The notes beneath the pieces were generated by a model. That model was not told the DNA's origin. It made no database searches and saw only the letters and a list, made by a program, of their open reading frames with translations. Position numbers and translations under genes: made by a program. DNA of 64,000 nt, from assembly GCA_963793025.1 (NCBI GenBank), contig CAWBYL010000005.1, positions 124,001-188,000 of the forward strand, written 5' to 3'. The first letter of the stretch is position 1; every line of letters starts with the position of its first letter. Of this stretch, positions 33,581 to 42,265 are shown piece by piece. Origin of the DNA: CAWBYL01 sp963793025. GTDB lineage: Bacteria; Actinomycetota; Acidimicrobiia; Acidimicrobiales; Acidimicrobilacustridaceae.

Positions 33581-35901
33581 GATCGACTCCTTGACGTGGC
33601 ATGAGTGGCGGTGGGGGCTGACGCCGGGGTGGCCGACGCCCGAGGACGCGAATTCCCACGCCGGGCACCCCGGAAGCGACGCAGGCGCAGCGAGTTGCTG
33701 ACCACGAACACCGACGAGAACCCCATCGTCCCCGCCGCGATCATCGGGTTGAGCACGCCCAGGGCGGCGAGGGGGATGGCGGCCACGTTGTAGGCGAAGG
33801 CCCAGAACAGGTTGCCCTTGATGGTCGCCAGGGTGCGCCGGGACAGGGCGACGGCATCGGCCGCGGCGCGTAGGTCACCGCTCACGATCGTGAGGTCACT
33901 GGCCTCGATGGCGATGTCGGTGCCCGTTCCGATGGCGATGCCGAGGTCGGCCTGGGCCAGGGCGGGGGCGTCGTTGATCCCGTCGCCGATCATGGCCACC
34001 GTGTGGCCGTCGTCCTGGAGACGACGGACCTCGGCGACCTTGTCGGCGGGGAGGACCTCGGCCACCACCCGGTCGACGCCGACGGCAGATCCGACGGCGG
34101 CGGCGGTGCGGCGGTTGTCGCCGGTGAGCAGGACGACGTCGAGGCCGAGGCGATGCAGATCGGCCACGGCCTCGGCGCTGGTGGCCTTCACCCGGTCGGC
34201 GACCACCAGCACGCCGCGGGCGACGAGGGGCCCGGCCGCGCTGTCGGCCCAGCCGGCGAGGACGGCGGTGCGGCCTGTCTCCTCGGCGGCGGTGGCCGCG
34301 TTCTCCAGGTCGGCGGGCACGCCGTCGAACAGCGCTCGGCGCCCCACGCCCACTCTGAACGACACCCCGGAGTCGGCCGTCACGGTGGCGATCACCCCCC
34401 GTCCGGGCTGGTTCTCGAAGTCGGCGACGGAGGTGGTGGACGTCGTGCCGGGCCGCGCCGCTTCGGCGCCGGCGACGATGGCCTGGGCGATCGGGTGCTC
34501 GGAGCGGCTCTCCACCGCCCCGGCGAGACGCAGGACGGTGTCGGGCTGCTCCCCGGTCGCCGCCACCACGTCCACGATCTCCATTCGCCCTTCGGTGAGC
34601 GTGCCGGTCTTGTCGACGACCGCTACGTCGATCCGACGGGTCTGTTCCAGCACCTCACCACCCTTGATGATGATCCCGAGCTGAGCCCCTCGACCGGTGC
34701 CGACCATGATGGCGGTCGGGGTGGCGAGGCCCAGTGCGCAGGGGCAGGCGATGATCAGTACGGCCACCGCGGCGCTGAAGGTCTCGTTGGCGTCGTGCCC
34801 GGTCGCGGCCCAGCCGATGACGGTGAGCACGGCGACGGCCAGGACCACGGGGACGAAGATCCCGGCGATCTGGTCGGCGAGGCGCTGGATGGGGGCCTTG
34901 GACCCCTGGGCCTCCTCGACGAGGCCCACGATCTGGGCGAGAGCGGTGTCGGAACCGACCCGGGTGGCCTCGACCACGAGGTGGCCGTTGGCGTTGACCG
35001 TGGCGCCGATCACCTCGTCGCCGGGGCCGACCTCCACGGGCACGGGCTCCCCGGTGAGCATGGAGGCGTCCACTGCCGAATGACCGTCGACGACGACGCC
35101 GTCGGCCGCGACCTTCTCGCCCGGTCGCACCACGAAGCGCATCCCGACCTCGAGGGCGTCGAGGGCGATCTCCCGGCCGTCCTCGAGGCGGGCGGTCTTG
35201 GCGCCGAGCTCGGCCAGCTTGCGCAGGGCGTCCCCGGAGCGGCGACGGGCTCGGGCCTCGAACCACTTGCCGAGGAGGATCAGGGTGATGATGACGCCGG
35301 CCGTCTCGAAGTACACGTGGGCATCGGAGCCGCCGGCCATGGAACCCATGGCGTCGGTGTCGGCGGCGCCGAGGAAGAGGAGGGCGACCGTCGACCACGT
35401 CCAGGCCGCCAGGGTGCCCATCGACACCAGAGTGTCCATGGTGGCGGTGCCGTGGCGCAGGTTCACCAGAGCCGCCCGGTGGAAGCCCCAACCGCTGTAG
35501 AAGACGACCGGCGTGGCGAGCACCAGAGCGACCCACGGCCACCCGTCGAACTGGAGGGCGGGGACCATCGAGATCAACACCGTGGGAACGGTGAGGACGA
35601 CGGCCACGACGAGTCGGCGGGCCAGGGTGTGGAGAGAGGCGGCCTCGGCCTCGGCGTGACGGTCCTCGGCGGGCACGTGGTAGCCGAGGCTCTCGATCTT
35701 GTCGGCCATGGCCGCCGCGTCGACCCGGTCCGGGTCGAACACGACGGTGGCCCGCGCCGCCGCCAGGTTCACGTCGGCCCGCTCGACGCCGTCGAGCTTG
35801 CCCAGGCCCTTGCTGATGCGGGTGGCGCACGCCGCGCAGGTCATGCCCTCCACCGGGAGGTCGACACGGGTCGACGAAGGGGGCGATGAGGTCTCGGCCA
35901 T
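33577..35901 (-). CDS. copA: Copper-exporting P1B-type ATPase
   Basis: A 774-residue Cu(I) efflux pump. Order of parts: N-terminal HMA domain with GMTCAACATRI, eight membrane helices, actuator loop with LTGEPVPVEV, the transmembrane ligand motif ACPCALGLATP (near residue 387), VDKTGTLTEG with the phosphorylated Asp (about 430), SEHPIAQAIV (HP motif), and MIGDGINDAPALAQADLGIA. CPC marks copper or silver specificity. The ATG at 35901 faces csoR with 54 bases between the starts. The C-terminal tail is basic and low-complexity. The chaperone gene is translationally coupled downstream. Confidence 0.95.
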   Translation of the reverse strand: MAETSSPPSSTRVDLPVEGMTCAACATRISKGLGKLDGVERADVNLAAARATVVFDPDRVDAAAMADKIESLGYHVPAEDRHAEAEAASLHTLARRLVVAVVLTVPTVLISMVPALQFDGWPWVALVLATPVVFYSGWGFHRAALVNLRHGTATMDTLVSMGTLAAWTWSTVALLFLGAADTDAMGSMAGGSDAHVYFETAGVIITLILLGKWFEARARRRSGDALRKLAELGAKTARLEDGREIALDALEVGMRFVVRPGEKVAADGVVVDGHSAVDASMLTGEPVPVEVGPGDEVIGATVNANGHLVVEATRVGSDTALAQIVGLVEEAQGSKAPIQRLADQIAGIFVPVVLAVAVLTVIGWAATGHDANETFSAAVAVLIIACPCALGLATPTAIMVGTGRGAQLGIIIKGGEVLEQTRRIDVAVVDKTGTLTEGRMEIVDVVAATGEQPDTVLRLAGAVESRSEHPIAQAIVAGAEAARPGTTSTTSVADFENQPGRGVIATVTADSGVSFRVGVGRRALFDGVPADLENAATAAEETGRTAVLAGWADSAAGPLVARGVLVVADRVKATSAEAVADLHRLGLDVVLLTGDNRRTAAAVGSAVGVDRVVAEVLPADKVAEVRRLQDDGHTVAMIGDGINDAPALAQADLGIAIGTGTDIAIEASDLTIVSGDLRAAADAVALSRRTLATIKGNLFWAFAYNVAAIPLAALGVLNPMIAAGTMGFSSVFVVSNSLRLRRFRGARRGNSRPRASATPASAPTATHATSRSRS

Positions 35902-35909
35902 GGAAGGAG

Positions 35910-35928
35910 GATACCCCCCCTCCCTATC
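35910..35928. promoter_or_regulatory. Possible CsoR-controlled site between copA and csoR
   Basis: A cytosine-rich tract bounded by GATA and TATC lies in the 54-base divergent gap. CsoR-family operators are G/C-tract pseudo-palindromes flanked by A/T-rich ends, so this is the natural place for the operator, but the inner part here does not form a true inverted repeat. Confidence 0.3.
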
Positions 35929-35955
35929 GGGACCAACCCCGCTACGCTGGGGATC

Positions 35956-36243
35956 ATGACGACGAGGGGCTATTCGATCACCAAGGACGACTACCTCAAG
36001 CGGCTGCGTCGCATCGAGGGCCAGGTCCGTGGGCTCCAGGCGATGATCGAGGACGACAAGTACTGCATCGACGTGCTCACCCAGATCGCGTCGGTGACCA
36101 AGGCCCTCCAGGGTGTCGGTCTCGGGCTGCTCGACCAGCACCTCCACCACTGCGTGGTGGCGGCGGTGGGGGAGAGCGGCGACGCCGGCGACGCCAAGCT
36201 GGACGAGGCCATGACGGCCATCGAACGGATGCTGCGGACCTGA
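35956..36243 (+). CDS. csoR: Copper-sensing repressor CsoR
   Basis: A 95-residue all-helical metal-responsive repressor of the CsoR/RcnR (DUF156) family that leaves DNA when Cu(I) binds. The ligand set is Cys-His-Cys: Cys in DDKYCIDVLTQI, and His and Cys in LDQHLHHCVV, the copper-type set. The N-terminal block DYLKRLRRIEGQVRGLQAMIE is intact. It is divergent from copA-copZ and probably represses both directions. The stop abuts the polyprenyl synthetase stop on the other strand. Confidence 0.93.
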   Translation: MTTRGYSITKDDYLKRLRRIEGQVRGLQAMIEDDKYCIDVLTQIASVTKALQGVGLGLLDQHLHHCVVAAVGESGDAGDAKLDEAMTAIERMLRT

Positions 36244-37350
36244 TCAGGCCGATCGTTCACCCAGTACCCGGGCGAAGGCGGCGAGGACCGAGGCGGTGTG
36301 CTCGTCGACGCCGGCATCGGGCCGGCTGATGGCCTCGACACCCCGTTCGGTGAGCTCCAGGACGAGACGTTCGACCTCGGCGGTGGCGCCGGTCGAGGTG
36401 AGGACCTCGGTGATGGCGCGCACCGTGGCCGCGTCACGGGCGACCCCGACATCGGCGAGCACCTCGGCCTCGGCGGGCGTGGCCCGTTGCCGGGCGATCG
36501 CCACCAGCGGGGTCGGCTTCCCCTCGCGGAGGTCCTCGCCGACGGGCTTCCCGGTGAGCTCGCTGTCGCCGTAGACGCCGAGCAGGTCGTCGCGGAGCTG
36601 GAAGGCCAGGCCCACCGTGGTGCCGTACTCGTCGATGGCCTCCGGCACGTCGGTCCGGCCCGCCAACGCCACGCCGAGCTGCAAGGGGCGGGCCACCGTG
36701 TAGCTACCGGACTTCAGCTGGGCGATGCGTGTGGCGCGCTCGATGGGGACGTCACCGGTGGCGGTGCCGGCCACGTCGAGGTACTGACCGAGCATGAGCT
36801 CGGACTCGAGCCGCTCCCACACCTCTTGGGCCGGTCCCGGCGCGGCGGCGATCAACCGGCGGGCGTAGGTGTGCCCGAGGTCGCCGACGAGGATGGCCAC
36901 GTTCTCGCCGAACCGTCGGGGGTCCCCCCTCCAGCCCGCCCGACGATGCTGGTCGGCATGGCGCACGTGCGTCGTCGGCTGCCCCCGGCGACTGGCCGAG
37001 TCGTCCATCACGTCGTCGTGGGCGAGGGCGAAGGCGTGGAGCATCTCGAGGGCGGCACCAGCATCGACGAGGGCGGCGGTGGGCGAGCCCCCGCCGCCCT
37101 CGACCCCTGCGCCGGTCACCGCCTGGTGGCCCCAGTGGCAGAACGCGGGGCGCAGGCGCTTCCCCCCGTTCAGGACGAGTGCCTCCAGCGACTCGATGGG
37201 GGGGACCAGGGCCGGGTCGATGATGTTCCACCGTTCGGCCTCGGCGGCGAGGAAGGCCTCGAGTCGGGCGTCAGTCGCCTCCGCCACGGTCCGCAGCTCG
37301 GCCAGAGCCTGAGCTTCGGCGCCACGTCCGGTGTTGGGCGCGAACGCCAT
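36244..37350 (-). CDS. Polyprenyl diphosphate synthetase (isoprenyl transferase)
   Basis: Condenses isopentenyl diphosphate with allylic diphosphates to make C15-C40 or longer prenyl diphosphates for quinones, carotenoids or carrier lipids. The 368-residue protein has GGKRLRPAFC, the first Asp-rich motif LAHDDVMDDSASRRG, GQYLDVAGT, the Lys block LKSGSYTVARPLQLG, the second Asp-rich motif FQLRDDLLGVYGD and GKPVGEDLREGKPTPL. The ATG at 37350 has AGGAGG five bases before it and is preferred to the GTG at 37374. The product length cannot be told from the sequence. Confidence 0.92.
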   Translation of the reverse strand: MAFAPNTGRGAEAQALAELRTVAEATDARLEAFLAAEAERWNIIDPALVPPIESLEALVLNGGKRLRPAFCHWGHQAVTGAGVEGGGGSPTAALVDAGAALEMLHAFALAHDDVMDDSASRRGQPTTHVRHADQHRRAGWRGDPRRFGENVAILVGDLGHTYARRLIAAAPGPAQEVWERLESELMLGQYLDVAGTATGDVPIERATRIAQLKSGSYTVARPLQLGVALAGRTDVPEAIDEYGTTVGLAFQLRDDLLGVYGDSELTGKPVGEDLREGKPTPLVAIARQRATPAEAEVLADVGVARDAATVRAITEVLTSTGATAEVERLVLELTERGVEAISRPDAGVDEHTASVLAAFARVLGERSA

Positions 37351-37432
37351 GGGGTCCTCCTGGGGGGCCGTCACCGGCGACGGTAGCGCCCGGGGTGGGT
37401 GGCGCCCGCCTCCGGGCCGGGCGGGCGCCGGC

Positions 37433-38260
37433 TCACCGGACGGCGCGCACCAGCGAGACGACGGTCCGACCGACGGCGGAGTCGGTCAGCCTCGGGTCGT
37501 AGCGGTAGCCGTGGGGGTGCTCGAAGCGCTCGAGCGCCGCCGGTTCATCGGCGCCGGTGGCGAGCACGTGGCGCACCAGGGCCCCCTTCAGGAGCTTGTT
37601 CCAGTGGTTGACGGTCGTGAAACGTCGTTCGCCGCCGCGCCGACGGGGGTGCTCCTCGAGGAAGCGCACGGAGATGATCGCCGTCGGGGCGTCCGGTGCC
37701 CGGGACCCGGCGGTCGGCGGCGCCCATGCCGCCTCGTGCTCGTTGGGAAGCAGGTCCCACACCACACGGCGGTCGACGACCGGAGCCAGCGCAGCGGTGA
37801 CGGGGCCCCTCCAGAAGGTCGCGAGCCTCCCGATCGGGGGGAGCGAGACACCCATCTTCAGCTTGTAGTCGGGGATCGGGTCGCCCGGCGCCACTGCGCC
37901 CCAGAGCCCGCTGAAGATCACGAGCTGGCGGAGGCGTCGCCGGTCGACCGAGGTGAGCGAGGCGGCATCCAGTTCGCCGTAGAGGACCCCGGAGTAGCGC
38001 TCGATCGCCGGCCTGGTGGGGGAGCAGCGGATCGTGGCATCCACCTCGGTGGCGGTGGCCAGCGCCTCGCCCTTGACGCCCAACAGCTTCCTCCGGCTGG
38101 CCTCCGACCGGCGCATGGCCCGATCCAGTGCGTCGATGACGACGATCCGCTGGTCGTCGAGGCTGGCGAACATCCCGGCACCGGGCGCCCACGGTCGTCC
38201 CCTCCCGCCGCTGGTCTTCCCTTCCGAAGGAGGGAGGAGGACCACCGGGAGCCGAGCCAT
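37433..38260 (-). CDS. yaaA: YaaA family (DUF328) peroxide-stress protein
   Basis: A 275-residue protein of the YaaA family, which in E. coli limits intracellular iron during hydrogen peroxide stress and binds DNA. It has LLPPSEGKTSGG near the start, ERYSGVLYGELD, IFSGLWGAVAPGDPIPDYKLKMG, and the late FTTVNHWNKLLKG. The ATG at 38260 gives the family N-terminus; ATG at 38269 adds three residues. It lies upstream of the polyprenyl synthetase on the same strand with about 80 bases between. Confidence 0.9.
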   Translation of the reverse strand: MARLPVVLLPPSEGKTSGGRGRPWAPGAGMFASLDDQRIVVIDALDRAMRRSEASRRKLLGVKGEALATATEVDATIRCSPTRPAIERYSGVLYGELDAASLTSVDRRRLRQLVIFSGLWGAVAPGDPIPDYKLKMGVSLPPIGRLATFWRGPVTAALAPVVDRRVVWDLLPNEHEAAWAPPTAGSRAPDAPTAIISVRFLEEHPRRRGGERRFTTVNHWNKLLKGALVRHVLATGADEPAALERFEHPHGYRYDPRLTDSAVGRTVVSLVRAVR

Positions 38261-38590
38261 GGCCGCCATCCTGCCAAACCGGGTCGACCCCCTCGAACCC
38301 CCGGTCCCGAGCCAGGTCCCGGGCCCCGGTCGCCGGTCACCGGTGGGAGGAGCAGAGCGGATCCCGTGGTAGAAACCTCTGTCGGCTCTCTTTCGTCGAG
38401 AACCGATGTGGACCGCCGAGGAGGTGATGTGCGATGCCGGCCAGCGAACCCCCAAGTACGCCTCAGCCCCCGCGCGCCATCTCCTCCGGCCGTCGCTGAC
38501 CGCGTCGGCCTCGCCGCTCCCGTCTGAACCAGCGGCATGGAGGTGGCACGACCTGATCGTGCCCGTCCCGTCCACCCCGTGGAGCCCGCC
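38261..38590. other. 330-bp divergent intergenic region before the MgtE-like gene
   Basis: No gene is seen here. The stretch 38365-38410 is relatively AT-rich for this genome (GTAGAAACCTCTGT, CTCTCTTTCGTCGAGAA) and is the likely promoter zone for the plus-strand metal genes, leaving a leader of about 180 bases before the ATG at 38591. The leader has several short G/C-rich inverted pairs (for example CCGAGGAGG against CATCTCCTCCGG). A metal-sensing riboswitch is possible, but I do not recognise the conserved core of the M-box or yybP-ykoY class. Confidence 0.4.
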
Positions 38591-39925
38591 ATGTCCCACA
38601 CCCTCCATGCACCGCGCGCCATCGCGCAGCGGCGCAAGCAGCGCACCAAGCGGCTGCTCGCCCTCGAGGCGGTGGCTGAGTCCCTCGTCTCGGTCGCCGG
38701 CATCACCGGCGCGCCCGTGGTGCACTCCTCGGGTGCCGAGGTCGGCCACCTCGTCGACCTCGTCGTGCGCTGGGAGGGTGAGCCCTACCCGCCGCTGAAC
38801 GGCCTCGTCGTCCGGGTCGGTCGCCGCCTGGCCTGGGTTCCGGCCGACAAGATCGACGAGCTGGGCCAGCGGCGGGTGGTCCTGCGCTCGGCCAAGCTCG
38901 ACCTGCGCGACTTCGCCCGCCGGGACAACGAGGTCAAGCTCGTCGACGACGTGATCGACCACCAGATGGTCGACGTCGACGGCGTCCGGGTGTTCCGGGC
39001 CGCGGACCTTTTCCTCTCCCGTGTGGGCGGCGGGTACCGACTGGTCGGTGCCGACGTCGGCTTCGCCACGCTGTTGCGTCGCCTCGGACCCGTCCGCTGG
39101 CGAGCGCGGCCGCACCCGGACCACGTCATCGACTGGGCCGCCATCCAGCCCTTCAGCGATCCGGGCGAGCCGGTCCGCCTGAGCCGGGCCAACAGCGAGC
39201 TGCGGCGCCTGCGCCCGGGTGAGCTCGCTGACCTGCTCGAGGAGCTCGGGCGCTCGCAGCGCCAGGAGCTCCTCGCCGCCCTCGACGCCGAGACGGCGGC
39301 CGACGCCCTCGAGGAGATGGAGAGCGACGAGCTCGCCCTCCTCCTGCGCGACGCCGACGTCGACCAGGCCGCCATCCTCGTCGCCGAGATGGAGCCCGAC
39401 GAGGCCGCCGACGCGCTGCGGGACCTCGACGACGACACCCGCGAGGAGCTGCTGGCGGCCATGCCCGACGACGTCGCCGGCATCCTCGCCGACCTGCTCG
39501 ACTACGACGAGGAGACGGCGGGCGGGGTCATGACCACCACGATCCTCGTGCTCGAGGGCGACGCCACCGTGGCCGAGGCCCGCCGCCGGCTGCGGTCCCG
39601 CCCGGAGAACCACGACATCGACGGCGTGCTCGTCGTCGACGCCGACGGTTGCCTGGTCGACGACGTCCACATGATCGAGCTGTTCACGGCCGAGCCCGAT
39701 CAGCGCCTGCGTGATCTCACCTCGGCACCGTGGCCGGTCACGGTGACGGCTGACGTGCCCCTCGACGAGGTGGTCGAGGCGTTCGTCGAGAACCGCGGGT
39801 CCTCGGTGGTGGTGGCCGACGACGCCGGCCACCCCATCGGGCGCATCCTCGCCGACGACGTGGTCGACGCCCTCCTTCCCGACCGGGAGCGAGGCCGGCG
39901 CCGCTTCGCCGGTCTGCTCTCCTGA
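38591..39925 (+). CDS. PRC-barrel / MgtE N-domain / CBS-domain protein (soluble MgtE-like)
   Basis: A 444-residue cytoplasmic protein. A PRC-barrel-like part (GAPVVHSSGAEVGHLVDLVVRWEG) comes first, then the acidic helical MgtE N-domain (LADLLEELGRSQRQELLAALDAETAADALEEME, DDTREELLAAMPDDVAGILADLLDYDEETAGGVMT, about residues 215-320), then two CBS motifs (about 320-440). The five-helix membrane pore of MgtE is missing. In MgtE these domains sense magnesium and gate the channel, so it probably regulates the Nramp-like transporter encoded 10 bases downstream. ATG at 38591 follows a Shine-Dalgarno-like GGAG. Confidence 0.87.
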   Translation: MSHTLHAPRAIAQRRKQRTKRLLALEAVAESLVSVAGITGAPVVHSSGAEVGHLVDLVVRWEGEPYPPLNGLVVRVGRRLAWVPADKIDELGQRRVVLRSAKLDLRDFARRDNEVKLVDDVIDHQMVDVDGVRVFRAADLFLSRVGGGYRLVGADVGFATLLRRLGPVRWRARPHPDHVIDWAAIQPFSDPGEPVRLSRANSELRRLRPGELADLLEELGRSQRQELLAALDAETAADALEEMESDELALLLRDADVDQAAILVAEMEPDEAADALRDLDDDTREELLAAMPDDVAGILADLLDYDEETAGGVMTTTILVLEGDATVAEARRRLRSRPENHDIDGVLVVDADGCLVDDVHMIELFTAEPDQRLRDLTSAPWPVTVTADVPLDEVVEAFVENRGSSVVVADDAGHPIGRILADDVVDALLPDRERGRRRFAGLLS

Positions 39926-39935
39926 GCCCGAGCCG

Positions 39936-41228
39936 ATGACCGAGCGCGATTCCGGACCCGATCCCGGCGTCGCCCCGCCGCGCTCCGGCGGGGGCCGACG
40001 CCGGCCCCGGTGGACGATGTGGCTGCTCGTCCTCGGCCCGGGGTTGATCGCGGCCAACGCCGGCAATGACGCCGGTGGCATCGCCACCTACGCCTCGGCC
40101 GGGGCCGAGTTCGGCTACCAGGCCCTGTTCATCATGACGCTCGTCACCGTGGCCCTCGTCGTGGTGCAGGAGATGTCGGCCCGCCTCGGCGCTCACACCG
40201 GTGAGGGCCTCATGTCGCTCATCCGGGAGCAGTTCCCGTTGCGGGCGTCGGCCTTCGCCATCGTCTGCCTGCTGGTCGCCAACCTCGGTCTGGTGGTGTC
40301 GGAGTTCGCCGGCATCGGCGCCGCCTTCGAGCTGTTCGGGGTGTCGCGCTACATCTCGGTCCCGATCGGCGCCGTCGTCATCTGGGCCGTGGTGGTGCTG
40401 GGGAACTACCGCTACGCCGAGCGGGTCTTCCTGGTGCTCGGGCTGGCCTTCGTCGCCTACCCGATCGCCGCCGTGCTCGGGAGCCCGGACTGGGGTGAGG
40501 TCGGGAGCAACCTCGTGCTGCCCCACTTCACCGCCAGCCGCGAGTTCCTGTTCCTCGCCGTAGCCCTGATCGGCACCACGATCACGCCCTACATGCAGCT
40601 GTACCAGGCGGCGGCGGTGGCCGACCGGGGCTCGGGTCCCGAGGAGTACCGGATGGTCAAGATCGACACCATCACGGGGGCGATCTTCGCCAACGTGGTG
40701 TCGATGGCGATCATCATCGCCACCGCCGCGGTCATCGGGGGCACCGGTCCCCTCAACTCGGCCAAGGAGGCCGCCCAGGCTCTCGAGCCGGTGGCCGGGG
40801 CCGGGGCCGAGGTGCTGTTCGGGATCGGGCTGTTGGGTGCGTCGGCGCTGGCCGCCGCCGTGGTGCCGCTGTCGACGTCCTACGCGGTGGCCGAGGCGCT
40901 CGGGGTCGAGCGCTCGGTGTCGCGGACGTTCCGGGAGGCACCGCTCTTCATGGGGCTGTTCACCGCCCTGGTGGTCGTCGGGGCGGCGGTGGCGCTGCTC
41001 CCCGGGAACCTCATCACCCTGCTGTTGAGCATGCAGGTCCTCAACGGTGTCATCACGCCGATCGTGTTGACCTTCATCCTGATCCTGGCCAATCGCCGCG
41101 GCGTGCTCGGCGACGCGGTGAACGGGCCGCGGTTCCGGGTCGTGGCCACCATCTGCGTCGTGGTCATCGCCGTGCTGGCGGTGGCGGTGGTGCTGCAGGG
41201 CGTGGCCAGCTGGCTCGGCCTGGTCTGA
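39936..41228 (+). CDS. Nramp-superfamily divalent metal transporter with altered metal-site motifs (Mg-type candidate)
   Basis: A 430-residue membrane protein with 11 helices in the LeuT-like Nramp fold. Helix 1 reads GPGLIAANAGNDAGGIATY, where manganese/iron Nramps have Asp-Pro-Gly-Asn; here it is Asp-Ala-Gly-Gly. Helix 6 reads ALIGTTITPYMQLYQ, where the classic motif is Met-Pro-His; the metal-binding Met is Thr. Loss of that soft ligand is expected in magnesium-moving Nramp relatives. The MgtE_N/CBS protein encoded just upstream supports a magnesium role. The start is ATG at 39936. Confidence 0.87.
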   Translation: MTERDSGPDPGVAPPRSGGGRRRPRWTMWLLVLGPGLIAANAGNDAGGIATYASAGAEFGYQALFIMTLVTVALVVVQEMSARLGAHTGEGLMSLIREQFPLRASAFAIVCLLVANLGLVVSEFAGIGAAFELFGVSRYISVPIGAVVIWAVVVLGNYRYAERVFLVLGLAFVAYPIAAVLGSPDWGEVGSNLVLPHFTASREFLFLAVALIGTTITPYMQLYQAAAVADRGSGPEEYRMVKIDTITGAIFANVVSMAIIIATAAVIGGTGPLNSAKEAAQALEPVAGAGAEVLFGIGLLGASALAAAVVPLSTSYAVAEALGVERSVSRTFREAPLFMGLFTALVVVGAAVALLPGNLITLLLSMQVLNGVITPIVLTFILILANRRGVLGDAVNGPRFRVVATICVVVIAVLAVAVVLQGVASWLGLV

Positions 41229-41302
41229 CCACGCGCCGGCCGCGGGCGTCCGCATCACATGGGCTGCGCTGCGCCAACCGGTTGGATGTTCGGGGGTATC
41301 GG

Positions 41303-41989
41303 TCAGAAGCCCAGTCCGGACTTGGCGCCGCTGCCCCGAGCGACCCCCTCGGACGGCTGCACCATCACCCACCCGGTGCCGGCGAAGGACATCTGGAACG
41401 TCTCACCCGAACCCTTGCCGATGAGGGTCTTGAGCCCGACGTCGCTCTTGATGCCCATCTGCACGCCGCTGGTCCACATCACCACGGCCTGGGGATCGGC
41501 GAAGGTCGGGGCGCCGGAGACGTCGAGCACGACGGGCGGCCCGTCCATGGTGATGGCGACGTAGCCCGTACCGCTCAGCACCACGTTGTACATGCCGCCG
41601 CTCATGGCCCCGGCGCCGCCGATGCGCTTGATGGCGAAGGCGATCGACGCGCTGAAGGCCAAGATGTTGGCCCCGTTGACCCAGATCTCGTCGTTGTCGA
41701 GGTACATGACCTGGATCTCGGAGGCGGCGTCGGCGAGGAACACCTCACCACCGCCCTGCACGTCCATGATGGGCGCGCCCTCACCGGTCACCTTCGACTT
41801 CAGGTAGCCGGAGGCTCCGCCCGAGCCGGCGTGGGTGAAGGTGGCGTCGCCCTGGTAGGCGACCATCGAACCGATGCGGGCCTTGATGGGGCCGTACTGC
41901 AGGAACACCTTCAGCAGCTTCTTGTTCTGCAGGGTGAACGGGTCGGCACCCGTCGTCTCCTTGAACTCGGTGAAGTCGGCGTGGATCAC
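41303..41989 (-). CDS. AIM24 family protein
   Basis: A 228-residue protein of the AIM24/TerD-like beta-sandwich family (YGPIKARIGSMVAYQGDATF, GEVFLADAASEIQVMYLDNDEIWVNGANILAFSASI, TPG-like GSGETFQMSFAGTGWVMVQPSEG). Named after a yeast mitochondrial protein; the bacterial role is unknown. The GTG at 41989 is decided by GAGGAGG eight bases upstream; the 30 codons before it encode a non-conserved Arg/Gly-rich stretch. It stands alone, with repeat-rich DNA upstream. Confidence 0.87.
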   Translation of the reverse strand: MIHADFTEFKETTGADPFTLQNKKLLKVFLQYGPIKARIGSMVAYQGDATFTHAGSGGASGYLKSKVTGEGAPIMDVQGGGEVFLADAASEIQVMYLDNDEIWVNGANILAFSASIAFAIKRIGGAGAMSGGMYNVVLSGTGYVAITMDGPPVVLDVSGAPTFADPQAVVMWTSGVQMGIKSDVGLKTLIGKGSGETFQMSFAGTGWVMVQPSEGVARGSGAKSGLGF

Positions 41990-42121
41990 CGGGGCGCCCT
42001 CCTCGTCAGCGTCGGGGCCTACCGCCCCACCGCCGCAGGCTAGGAGACCGGCGCTCGAGCGTCCGCCCCGTCGCCGGCGCGTCACTCTGCGAGTCGCTCC
42101 TGGCGTCGCTCAGGCGTCGCC

Positions 42122-42146
42122 CCGAGGGTCGGTTTCCGACCCTCGG
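42122..42146. repeat. Perfect 11-bp hairpin of the GGTCGG-TTT-CCGACC family
   Basis: Arms CCGAGGGTCGG and CCGACCCTCGG are separated by TTT. A weaker relative (GGGGTCGG-CTT-CCGACTCT) lies at 42197-42215, and two more lie inside the 53-bp repeats at 43214-43266 and 43286-43338. All surround the AbiEi/DUF559-type gene. Confidence 0.8.
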
Positions 42147-42265
42147 CTCGTCGGGAGATCGTCGCTGGGTCGTGACGTGTTCCGGCGGTTGATCGCGGGG
42201 TCGGCTTCCGACTCTGAGCTGCGCGGCTGGGTGGCCGGCGGCGGACGGTGTCGGGCGCTGGCGCG

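Noticed and set aside
38400..38590. M-box or manganese riboswitch
   Set aside because: Tempting from the metal-transport context, but I could not match the conserved core bases; kept only as a leader to test.
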